DNA of 19,202 nt from the NCBI GenBank assembly GCA_964486555.1, contig CAZANP010000032.1, positions 1 to 19,202 of the forward strand, read 5' to 3'. Made by a program: the position numbers and the translations under genes. The first letter of the stretch is position 1; the number at the start of each line of letters is the position of its first letter. Shown piece after piece: positions 1 to 6,606 of this stretch. The notes beneath the pieces were generated by a model. The model made no database searches, was not told the origin of the DNA, and saw nothing but the letters and a program-made list of their open reading frames with translations. Origin of the DNA: 4484-232 sp964486555. Lineage in GTDB: Bacteria; Thermotogota; Thermotogae; Thermotogales; Thermotogaceae.

Positions 1-161
1 TTCATATCCACCGGGTTTTCCAAAGCCTCTCTTATCAACTTTTCAGATTCTCCTTTAGGTTGAACGGCTTTTGGTGTTAGAACTCCTACTAGATTTTTTG
101 AAGGTATGGAGACCTCCTCTTGGAGGTCTCCAGATACCAATTTAATTCTTTTAGCTTTCAA
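1..161 (-). CDS. LarA-like (DUF2088) nickel-dependent racemase family protein, N-terminal fragment
   Basis: This is the first 53 codons of a gene that runs off the left edge. I place the start at a TTG (159-161) because AGGAGG (complement of 170-175) lies 8 bases upstream; no ATG is available there. The visible protein has a short beta strand, then IPSKNLVGVLTPK, then a helix ending REALENPVDM. That order matches the N-terminus of the LarA/DUF2088 family as I recall it (IP..NL..VL.PK, then E...I..AL.NP). Characterised LarA racemises lactate using a nickel-pincer cofactor, but the family also acts on other 2-hydroxy acids, and no catalytic or cofactor residue is within the window. The Shine-Dalgarno overlaps the stop codon of the upstream DapA-superfamily gene, so the two are probably translated together. 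The substrate cannot be assigned. Confidence 0.6.
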   Translation of the reverse strand, partial: MKAKRIKLVSGDLQEEVSIPSKNLVGVLTPKAVQPKGESEKLIREALENPVDM

Positions 162-174
162 CGGAACGTCCTCC

Positions 175-1092
175 TCAGCTCAATTTTCCTATCTTCTTCA
201 AAGCTTGCTTGAGTAGATCCTTTTCGGCATCGTTTGCTGGTGTTAAAGGAGGTCTCACATTTGAGGTGGGAAGCCCTGAAATCATCTCAAATGCTGCTTT
301 GACAAGGGGAGTTGGATTCACCCTGCTTCTGTTAACCCCATGAAAGGCTGTGAAGAGATCGTACAGAGTATGGAATTTTTCAACAGCCAGATCGTTGTTA
401 CCTTCAAGGAAAGCGTTTATCATCTCTTTTTCGATATCACCGGCGATGTGAGCTCCTCCACTGACAACGCCAACGCCTCCTTGGGTCATAACCTGAAGAA
501 CCATCAAATCATCGCCAGAGTAAACCGTTATTTTCCCATCGGTCTTTTTGATGAATTCCATTGTCTGTAACGGATTTATACCGGCTTCTTCCTTCACCGC
601 CACTATGTTTTCTATTTCTGAAAGCTTTGCAACCGTATCCGGTGAGATGTTCTCATTCACAAAGAGGGGTATGTTGTAGATCATTATTGGAAGGGACGTG
701 TTTTTGGCAACTTCTTTGAAGTGTTGATAGATCCCATCCTGGGTTGGATGACAGTAATAGGGTACCACGACCATAGCGGCATCGTACCCGATTCTTTCGG
801 CTTCTTTGGTGAGTTCCACCGTTTCCTTCGTAGATATCGTTCCAGTTCCTGCGATGAGAGGCACGCTATCTCCTATTTCATCCTTTATCTCTTCAAACAA
901 TTTAACCCTTTCTTCGAAGGTTAAGGAATGAAACTCTCCCGTCGTTCCGGATATTATCAAAGAGTCACAATACCCTTTCTCAACAACGAATTTCGCTGCT
1001 TTTCTGGCCGTTTCGTAATCGACTGAGGAATCCTCCTTAAAGGGTGTTATGAGAGGAAGCAAGATCCTACCGAACTTTTCTACCACTTCCAT
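175..1092 (-). CDS. DapA/NanA-superfamily (Schiff-base) aldolase or lyase
   Basis: A 305-residue TIM-barrel class I aldolase of the dihydrodipicolinate synthase/N-acetylneuraminate lyase superfamily; full length for the family. GTTGE at residues 49-53, PYY at 111-113, the YNIP tyrosine at 139 and the Schiff-base lysine K167 (AVKEEAG) are visible. The arginine that follows the YNxP motif in true DapA (YNVPSRTG in E. coli), which binds the aspartate-semialdehyde carboxylate, is missing: here the sequence is YNIPLFVNENIS. I therefore do not call it DapA. It may cleave or form another 2-oxo acid, such as a 2-keto-3-deoxy sugar acid or hydroxy-oxoglutarate. The ATG start is supported by AAGGAGGT (complement of 1099-1106) 6 bases upstream. 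It has its own promoter candidate and is coupled to the LarA-like gene 13 bases downstream, which hints at hydroxy-acid or sugar-acid metabolism. Confidence 0.85.
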   Translation of the reverse strand: MEVVEKFGRILLPLITPFKEDSSVDYETARKAAKFVVEKGYCDSLIISGTTGEFHSLTFEERVKLFEEIKDEIGDSVPLIAGTGTISTKETVELTKEAERIGYDAAMVVVPYYCHPTQDGIYQHFKEVAKNTSLPIMIYNIPLFVNENISPDTVAKLSEIENIVAVKEEAGINPLQTMEFIKKTDGKITVYSGDDLMVLQVMTQGGVGVVSGGAHIAGDIEKEMINAFLEGNNDLAVEKFHTLYDLFTAFHGVNRSRVNPTPLVKAAFEMISGLPTSNVRPPLTPANDAEKDLLKQALKKIGKLS

Positions 1093-1118
1093 ATCGATAC
1101 CTCCTTATCATTGATTTC

Positions 1119-1147
1119 ATATAACGAAATATTATTCCTATTATCAA
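1119..1147 (-). promoter_or_regulatory. Candidate sigma-70-type promoter for the DapA-superfamily gene
   Basis: On the minus strand TTGATA (1142-1147) is followed after 17 bases by TTATAT (1119-1124); a one-base shift gives TATATG. The -35 is good and the -10 only fair. It lies in the AT-rich 146-base gap between the M42 peptidase and this gene. Transcription would start about 20 bases ahead of the ATG, leaving just enough leader for the strong Shine-Dalgarno. No clear terminator for the upstream M42 gene was seen in the gap, so read-through remains possible. Confidence 0.4.
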
Positions 1148-1238
1148 AACGCTAAAATAATAATACCACAAATTCCTCGAAATTTTAAATTCAGATATCC
1201 ACAAGTTTTCCCAGAATAATCGGAAATAATCTCATCTA

Positions 1239-2222
1239 TTATCGATTTACCAATATTTCTACCAAAAGCTTCACAAGGTTCTCATAATCATCGAGTGACA
1301 TGTATTCACACTGGGTATGAAGATATTTGATAACAAGGGTTATTGGAACCATTCTCATGTTCCTCTCCCAGAAAACGGATCCATCGGTTCCCCCACCTGT
1401 CGTTCCTATTTGAAGGGGTATGCCCTTTCTCTCAGCTATTTCGCGAACGATCTCTGCCTCTTCAAACGATGCTATGGAACTGTTATCCACCATCCTCAGA
1501 ACAGGCCCTTCATCGATCTGAACATCACCAGTTATCGAAGGGGAGCAACAGGCGAATGAATCTACAGAATACACAATCACTTCCTCTCCCAATCTGCTTG
1601 CATAGGCTTTCGCCCCTTTCAACCCTACTTCCTCCTGAACCGTCCAGAGGAATATTACCTTCCTTTCGATCTTTCTGTATACTTTATTCAAAACATCCAG
1701 CAAAGCGAGACATCCAAACCTGTCGTCTAAACTTCTCGTGGCGACAAATTTTCCATTCAGGATGGAAAAATGTTTCTTGAAAACGGCAAAATCCAGAGGT
1801 TTTACTCCAAGTTTTCTGGTTTCCTCTTCATTCGATGTTCCAACATCTATGAACTTCTCCTGTGGTTTCTCCTTAAGATGAGGTGGGGGGAAACCTATCA
1901 CTCCTTCAATTACTCCAGTCTTCGTTATCACTTCAACATAACTTCCAGGGATTATCTCATCTGGTATTCCTCCGATCTTTCTGAAATACAACCCACCATC
2001 TTTTCTCACACCTGTGATTAAAAAACCTATCTCATCCATATGGGCTGTTAGAAGAATTGGTGTACCTTCCGATCCAATCTCAACGATGAGGTTTCCGATG
2101 TTGTCTATTCTGTAATCAACACCATCTGGAAGGTTAGATACGATGTATTTCCTTACGGCTTCTTCCCTTCCAGATACACCTGGAATACTCGTTATCTCCC
2201 TGAGCTTTTCAACTGTGTTCAT
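1239..2222 (-). CDS. M42-family metallo-aminopeptidase (glutamyl aminopeptidase/FrvX type)
   Basis: A 327-residue cytosolic dinuclear metal aminopeptidase of family M42 (TET peptidase type), often mis-annotated as endoglucanase. The full set of expected site residues is present in order: H61 and D63 in TAHMDEIG, D166 in SLDDRFG, E197 and E198 in QEEVG, D221 in SVDSF and H302 in YLHTQCEY. Length and motif order are normal for the family, whose members commonly assemble as hollow dodecamers that trim N-terminal residues from peptides. The ATG is preceded by AAGGAGGGG. It lies 12 bases after the MFS transporter, whose stop TGA overlaps the Shine-Dalgarno, so the two are almost certainly co-transcribed. 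The pairing suggests import followed by breakdown of a small peptide or amide, but the sequence does not show the substrate. Confidence 0.9.
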   Translation of the reverse strand: MNTVEKLREITSIPGVSGREEAVRKYIVSNLPDGVDYRIDNIGNLIVEIGSEGTPILLTAHMDEIGFLITGVRKDGGLYFRKIGGIPDEIIPGSYVEVITKTGVIEGVIGFPPPHLKEKPQEKFIDVGTSNEEETRKLGVKPLDFAVFKKHFSILNGKFVATRSLDDRFGCLALLDVLNKVYRKIERKVIFLWTVQEEVGLKGAKAYASRLGEEVIVYSVDSFACCSPSITGDVQIDEGPVLRMVDNSSIASFEEAEIVREIAERKGIPLQIGTTGGGTDGSVFWERNMRMVPITLVIKYLHTQCEYMSLDDYENLVKLLVEILVNR

Positions 2223-2234
2223 CTTACCCCTCCT

Positions 2235-3329
2235 TCAAAGCTTTCTCTGCAAGAAAAAGAATGCGAAAGCTGAGATGAGAGCAGTTGTTCCCAAAAGATA
2301 GTATGTCTGAGATATACCAATGGCTTCAGAGAGAAATCCACCGAGCGATGATCCCGTTATCGGTGCAAATCCTTGAAGTGTCATCCAGAAAAGTGTACGA
2401 GCTGTCGTTCTGCTTTTAAGGGGCAATTCGCTCTGTATCATCTGCATGACGGCGTAATATATGACAATGTAAGTCCATCCATGTAGAAACTGGATGAGCA
2501 TGGCAGATAACGGATTTTTTAGAAGCGGAACAAGAAGAAGCCTTAAACCTATAACCAACAACCCCGAATTGAAAAGAAGTTTTGTGCCCATGAATCTAAG
2601 GACCCTCTCTGAGAACATGAGGAAGAGGATTTCCGTTGTCGTCATGAGGGAAATGGTTATTCCAGCAAGTGAAACATCGTAATTCCTGATTTTGAAAAGA
2701 ACCGGCAGGAAGACGAAGTTGAAGTAATTGGAACTTATCCCGAGAATGACGAAAAGAAGTATTAGAAGGAAGAAAACAGGTACCTTCGTTCTCTCTCTCC
2801 TTTCAGTGGAAACGCTGGTGTCTCTTACGTTCCTGAAGATCACAAAAATCAAAGCCAGAAGAGATGTCATCCACAGGAATATGAATACGAAGGAAAACCT
2901 CACAAGGATTCCCAGAGAAAAGGCAGATACCAGAAACCCAACGGTTCCCCACAATCTGACCTTACCGTACGAAGGTATCTTCTCTATAGCGAGGGATTCT
3001 GCCATCGGAATTATTCCGGGTAAGAAGAAGGTTAGAAACGCCATGAATATTAACTTGTGAAGAAAACCCTTTGAGAGAAATACAAGCCAGAGGAAAAAGA
3101 TGGTGGGGAATATCAGCACCCTCAGTATGAAGACCTTCCCTTTCTTCTCAGCTATCCTGAAGTACAATGGATTTGTGATCAGAGAATTGATCGGCATCAA
3201 GGACATCAAAATCCCTATCTGCGAGGAAGAAAAACCCACTTCCGCAAAATACTGACTCAGAAGAGCATAAGAGGAAACTATTGAGTAAATGAGAAACTCG
3301 ATTAAAGCGAACTTTTTGTATTCTTCCAT
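2235..3329 (-). CDS. MFS transporter, LacY-like/MFS_1_like subfamily
   Basis: A 364-residue, very hydrophobic inner-membrane protein with about 11-12 predicted helices separated by short basic loops (for example RNVRD...RRERTK near residues 167-182, the central cytoplasmic loop). The segment YGKVRLWGTVGF at 120-131 matches the G.(I/V)R.WGS.G signature of the LacY/MFS_1_like branch, which includes sugar and nucleoside proton symporters. It is short for an MFS protein but appears complete. The ATG start has only a weak Shine-Dalgarno (AAAAGG). It heads the pair with the M42 aminopeptidase and is divergent from the RhaD-like aldolase. The transported compound is unknown; peptide, nucleoside or sugar are all possible. 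Confidence 0.82.
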   Translation of the reverse strand: MEEYKKFALIEFLIYSIVSSYALLSQYFAEVGFSSSQIGILMSLMPINSLITNPLYFRIAEKKGKVFILRVLIFPTIFFLWLVFLSKGFLHKLIFMAFLTFFLPGIIPMAESLAIEKIPSYGKVRLWGTVGFLVSAFSLGILVRFSFVFIFLWMTSLLALIFVIFRNVRDTSVSTERRERTKVPVFFLLILLFVILGISSNYFNFVFLPVLFKIRNYDVSLAGITISLMTTTEILFLMFSERVLRFMGTKLLFNSGLLVIGLRLLLVPLLKNPLSAMLIQFLHGWTYIVIYYAVMQMIQSELPLKSRTTARTLFWMTLQGFAPITGSSLGGFLSEAIGISQTYYLLGTTALISAFAFFFLQRKL

Positions 3330-3352
3330 GCCTTTTAATTTATCATGAGCTT

Positions 3353-3381
3353 TTGAATCTTAATCGTGATGTACATTTAAA
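3353..3381 (+). promoter_or_regulatory. Candidate promoter for the RhaD-like aldolase
   Basis: TTGAAT (3353-3358), 17 bases, then TTTAAA (3376-3381), within the 119-base divergent region between the MFS gene and the aldolase. Both boxes are partial matches with ideal spacing. The leader of about 60 bases holds two RBS-plus-start-like units (AGGTGGTAATGA at 3397-3408 and AGGTAGTGATGA at 3414-3425) before the preferred start. I saw no convincing minus-strand promoter for the MFS gene. Confidence 0.4.
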
Positions 3382-3448
3382 AAATTTTGAACAATAAGGT
3401 GGTAATGATAAAGAGGTAGTGATGACGTTTTGTAAGGGAGATGATGTC

Positions 3449-4186
3449 ATGAAGATGCTGTATTTGAAGGAAGAGATACCAGAAATCGAAGAAGTACAAA
3501 GAGTCGCTTATTGGCTCGCTGTTAAAGGATGGTCGGAAGCAACCGCCGGTAACATATCCGTCAGGTTGGAGAGAAAGCCTGATATTTTAACACCAAAGGC
3601 TGTTAAAAAACTCGAATTTCCGTACGATGGTCCTGAGATGTACATGCTGGTCACAAAGACTGGATCCAGAATGAGGGATGTTGCGGATGATCCTGAAAAC
3701 TTATGTCTTGTGCATGTAAAAAAAGGACATGAATATGAAATCCTGGCAGGATCCGAAGAAGTGACAAGCGAGTTTCCAACACACCTCATGGTGCAAGCAA
3801 AATTTCTAGAATGGAAGATGGATAAAAGGGCTATCGTTCATACACATCCTCAAAATCTCATAGCTCTGATGAATCTACCCGATTTTCCAAAGTATCGCAA
3901 AATGCTGTTGAAAATTCATCCGGAGGTTCCCATATTCTTTCCGGAAGGGATAGACATGGTTGAATACGAAAAACCTGGCAGTTTGATACTTGGAATAAAA
4001 ACTGTTGAAAAACTCAAGGAAAAGAACGCCGTACTGTGGGAAAAACATGGGATCGTCGCAAGTGGTAGAAACGTTTCCGAAGCATCGGACAGAGTAGAAA
4101 TTCTCGAAAAAGCCGCCGAGATCCTTTTGAAGATACTATGTCTGTGTAAGGAGCCTTCGGGAATACCAGAAATTAAGTCAGGATAG
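3449..4186 (+). CDS. rhaD: Class II aldolase, rhamnulose-1-phosphate aldolase-like
   Basis: A 245-residue class II (zinc) aldolase/adducin-family protein. RhaD splits L-rhamnulose 1-phosphate into dihydroxyacetone phosphate and L-lactaldehyde. The zinc-site histidines H131 and H133 (HTHP) and H200 (KHG) are visible, with E108 in SEFPTH at the position of the RhaD catalytic glutamate, and the N-terminal GWSEATAGNISVRL matches the phosphate-binding GW.E...GN..R. of RhaD. I chose the ATG at 3449 because AGGGAG lies 8 bases upstream and the protein then begins MKMLYLKEEIPEI; in-frame GTG (3419) and ATG (3422) would add up to ten residues. No rhamnose isomerase or kinase is adjacent, so a related substrate such as fuculose phosphate is possible. 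Convergent with folP, 2 bases apart. Confidence 0.75.
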   Translation: MKMLYLKEEIPEIEEVQRVAYWLAVKGWSEATAGNISVRLERKPDILTPKAVKKLEFPYDGPEMYMLVTKTGSRMRDVADDPENLCLVHVKKGHEYEILAGSEEVTSEFPTHLMVQAKFLEWKMDKRAIVHTHPQNLIALMNLPDFPKYRKMLLKIHPEVPIFFPEGIDMVEYEKPGSLILGIKTVEKLKEKNAVLWEKHGIVASGRNVSEASDRVEILEKAAEILLKILCLCKEPSGIPEIKSG

Positions 4187-4188
4187 AT

Positions 4189-5376
4189 CTAAGGATTTTT
4201 CAGTTTTTCTATCATTTTCAAAACCCTCTTGTTTTCTTTCACATCGTGTACCCTGATTATATCAACACCTCTCATACAACACCAGGCGGTGACTGCGAGG
4301 GTTCCTTCGAGCCTATCCTCAGGTGGCGCTCCATCTAGAGTGTGGCCTATAAAAGATTTTCTAGATGCCCCTATGAGAAGTGGGAACCCAAAGGATTTGA
4401 ATTCTTCGATTCTTCTGAGTATCTCCAGATTATCTTCCAATCTTTTTCCAAAACCTATGCCAGGATCCAGTATTATTCTCTTTTCAGATATTCCTTGAGA
4501 TAGAGCGTAATTTATCCTTTCTTCGAAATACTCCGATATTTCTTTGACAACGTCTTCGTAGTGAGGATTTTCCTGCATGGTTTTTGGGGTTCCTTTTATG
4601 TGCATTAAAACGATCGGAACACCAGTATCCGCCACGAGTTTACTCATGTTCTCATCGAACCTCATGGCGCTTATATCGTTGACGATATCTGCTCCAGCAT
4701 CGATAGCTTCCTTTGCCACCTTCCATCTGTACGTATCCACGGAGATGAGAGAATCTGGGAAGTTTTCCTTGAGAGCCTTTATAGCCGGTACGACTCGTTT
4801 CAACTCTTCTTCAACTTCCACAGGATCCGATCCCGGACGTGTGGACATTCCTCCGATATCCAGGATGTCCGTTCCATCTTCCAGCATCTTCTCCGCCGTT
4901 TTTAAAATTTCGTCTATTCTCATCTTTCTCGATGCTTTGTAAAACGAATCAGGAGTTACGTTTATTATCCCCATGATGAATGTTCTGTCAAAAGACAGAG
5001 TCTTTCCATCTCTCAAAAGGATGGATCTTTTCCCATCATCGCTGAGGAATCTTTTCAGTTCCTTTCTCAGAGTATCGAGTTCGAAGTAGTTCATCTGCTT
5101 CAGCTTTTCTACAAGCATTTTGTAATGCTTTCTTGTACCAAGGAGTATAATGTCGGATCTTTCGACCTTACAATTCACAACGTTCTTGTGAACGACAGCA
5201 TCTCCACCCAGAGAAAGCATCTCCTGTTTTACAATATTCGCGCCAGGTGATGGTAAATCGAAGAATTTCAGAGGTATTATCTCGGATTTTTCAAGGAATA
5301 TGCCGAAAGAGGCTGGATCTGCTCCAACTTTTTCAATTTCCCTCAACAACACTTCATTCGTCAACCTCAGAAGCAT
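4189..5376 (-). CDS. folP: Dihydropteroate synthase with N-terminal extension
   Basis: Joins p-aminobenzoate to hydroxymethyl-dihydropterin diphosphate to make dihydropteroate in folate synthesis. The catalytic TIM barrel spans about residues 130-395, with all signature segments: INVTPDSF 138-145, GMSTRPGSDP 176-185, SVDTYRWKVA 212-221, DIVNDISAM 230-238, LMHIKGTP 257-264, LDPGIGFGK 303-311, GASRKSFIGH 336-345 and RVHDV 375-379. Ordinary bacterial FolP is about 270-290 residues; this one is 395, with about 130 extra N-terminal residues of mixed alpha/beta character and no motif I recognise. The start overlaps the end of folE2 by 23 bases, so it is the third gene of the pterin operon. Assignment of the catalytic half is firm; the role of the extension is unknown. 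Confidence 0.95.
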   Translation of the reverse strand: MLLRLTNEVLLREIEKVGADPASFGIFLEKSEIIPLKFFDLPSPGANIVKQEMLSLGGDAVVHKNVVNCKVERSDIILLGTRKHYKMLVEKLKQMNYFELDTLRKELKRFLSDDGKRSILLRDGKTLSFDRTFIMGIINVTPDSFYKASRKMRIDEILKTAEKMLEDGTDILDIGGMSTRPGSDPVEVEEELKRVVPAIKALKENFPDSLISVDTYRWKVAKEAIDAGADIVNDISAMRFDENMSKLVADTGVPIVLMHIKGTPKTMQENPHYEDVVKEISEYFEERINYALSQGISEKRIILDPGIGFGKRLEDNLEILRRIEEFKSFGFPLLIGASRKSFIGHTLDGAPPEDRLEGTLAVTAWCCMRGVDIIRVHDVKENKRVLKMIEKLKNP

Positions 5377-6151
5377 TCACCCACCCCTTTTCGATACACG
5401 CGAACGCGTTGTGATTGTGTATACTTTCCATACTCACAACCTCCACCCTGTACCACTCTATTCTGTCATCTCTCTCAAGCACGATAGCGACGTCCCTTGC
5501 GACATCTTCCACAAATTTGGGGTTCATGAATGCACTTTCTGTCACGAATTTCTCATCCGTTCTCTTCAGCAGGGTGTATACAGGAGAACTCGCACTTTTC
5601 TCTGCTATTTCCACAAGACTTTCGAACCATATCAGTTTTCTCGACTTCACCATTATATCCACGTAAGCCCTTTGATTGTGAGCTCCAAAATCGCTGATTT
5701 CCTTGGAACATGGGCATAGAGTGTGAATTGGAACTTTGACTCCTATTATCAAAGAAAACTCATCTTTCTTCTCAGCTAGAACTTTGCAATCCACCCTCAT
5801 GGGAGATAGCTTTTTGGATTTTGGAGATTCCTTCCATATGAAATAGGGAAACTCCATCTCGATATGGCCGACCTCTGCTTCAAGACTTTTCTTCAAATTG
5901 TCCAAAGCCTTCTCCAGAGCCTTCGGACTCACCATTTCAAGGTTCCCCAAGGCTTCTATGAACCTGCTCATATGGGTTCCTCGAATATCGTGCTTCAGAT
6001 CCACAGATATTTTCATCTCAGCCACAGTATACTGATGACCTTTTTTTCTATCCAGAACTTTTATGGGCCATGAAAGGTTACTAACCCCCACCTTTTTCAG
6101 AGGGATATTTCTTGTATCTCTCTCACCCTGAACGTCTTTTAAATTCTTCAC
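5354..6151 (-). CDS. folE2: GTP cyclohydrolase IB (FolE2/MptA family)
   Basis: Converts GTP to 7,8-dihydroneopterin triphosphate, the first step of folate and queuosine synthesis. At 265 residues it has the usual family length and keeps the site residues: C146 and C148 in TLCPCSKEISDFGAHNQRA, H158 in the same block, E205 in ESAFMNP and the HNHNAFA block at 246-252 that marks this family. FolE2 is the zinc-independent alternative to FolE and is often zinc-repressed when both exist; here it sits in a biosynthetic operon with no FolE visible, so it is probably the housekeeping enzyme. It overlaps the PTPS gene end by 29 bases and the folP start by 23 bases, indicating one transcript and coupled translation. 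I saw no zinc-regulator site, but the operon promoter lies in or beyond the gap. Confidence 0.95.
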   Translation of the reverse strand: MKNLKDVQGERDTRNIPLKKVGVSNLSWPIKVLDRKKGHQYTVAEMKISVDLKHDIRGTHMSRFIEALGNLEMVSPKALEKALDNLKKSLEAEVGHIEMEFPYFIWKESPKSKKLSPMRVDCKVLAEKKDEFSLIIGVKVPIHTLCPCSKEISDFGAHNQRAYVDIMVKSRKLIWFESLVEIAEKSASSPVYTLLKRTDEKFVTESAFMNPKFVEDVARDVAIVLERDDRIEWYRVEVVSMESIHNHNAFACIEKGWVNASEVDE

Positions 6152-6494
6152 CTCTGTAGATCACCCCGTTTTCTTCTGTTTCCCAAATTTGAACTTCATA
6201 CAACCTTCTGTTAGGACCCTTCAACCTTTTCTCCAACCTTTTCCAGACCCAGATGGCTATGTTCTCAGCCGTGGGTTGCTCTATTACATCGTTTATATAA
6301 GAATGATCCAAAACATTCAGTATCTCTTCCTTCACAACTTTCTTTAACTCTGAAAAATCCATGATGAGTCCTTCCTCATCAGGTTCACCTTCCAGGATCA
6401 CAACCAGGGTGTAAGTGTGACCATGAAGCTTTTCGCATTTTCCATGGTACTTCACGAGATTGTGAGCTGAATCGAATTTGAACTTCTTTATCAA
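6123..6494 (-). CDS. queD: 6-pyruvoyl-tetrahydropterin synthase family protein (PTPS-I/III, QueD-like), start in gap
   Basis: The visible 123 residues are nearly the whole protein (family length about 115-140). Zinc ligands H11 (FDSAHNL) and H24/H26 (HGH) are present, with DHSYIND at 63-69, PTAENIA at 74-80 and the WETEE glutamate near 105. The key motif is CEKLHGH (residues 20-26): the cysteine used by QueD/PTPS-I and the adjacent glutamate of PTPS-III are both present. The combined CExxHGH form has been linked to dual function, making both carboxytetrahydropterin (queuosine path) and hydroxymethyl-dihydropterin (folate path, replacing FolB). The operon with folE2 and folP supports a folate role. 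The first visible codon is TTG, which might itself be the start, but a start a few residues inside the N run is equally likely. Confidence 0.88.
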   Translation of the reverse strand: MIKKFKFDSAHNLVKYHGKCEKLHGHTYTLVVILEGEPDEEGLIMDFSELKKVVKEEILNVLDHSYINDVIEQPTAENIAIWVWKRLEKRLKGPNRRLYEVQIWETEENGVIYRGEEFKRRSG

Positions 6495-6594
6495 NNNNNN
6501 NNNNNNNNNNNNNNNNNNNNNNNNNNNNNNNNNNNNNNNNNNNNNNNNNNNNNNNNNNNNNNNNNNNNNNNNNNNNNNNNNNNNNNNNNNNNNN
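6495..6594. other. Run of 100 N: scaffold gap of unknown size
   Basis: Exactly 100 undetermined bases between two divergent genes. A round 100 is the usual placeholder for an unsized scaffold join. It hides the start of the PTPS gene, the promoter and any riboswitch or regulator site of the pterin operon, and the promoter of the chemoreceptor. Whole genes could be missing here. Confidence 0.95.
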
Positions 6595-6606
6595 GGGGGG
6601 ATTTTT

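Noticed and set aside
175..1092. Housekeeping dihydrodipicolinate synthase (dapA)
   Set aside because: Missing the RTG-type arginine after YNxP and no lysine-pathway neighbours; only the superfamily is supported.
1239..2222. Endoglucanase annotation for the M42 protein
   Set aside because: A historical mis-annotation of this family; the metal and catalytic residues are those of an aminopeptidase.
4150..4230. Terminator between the convergent RhaD-like and folP genes
   Set aside because: Only 2 bases separate the stop codons and no stem with a T tract is visible there.
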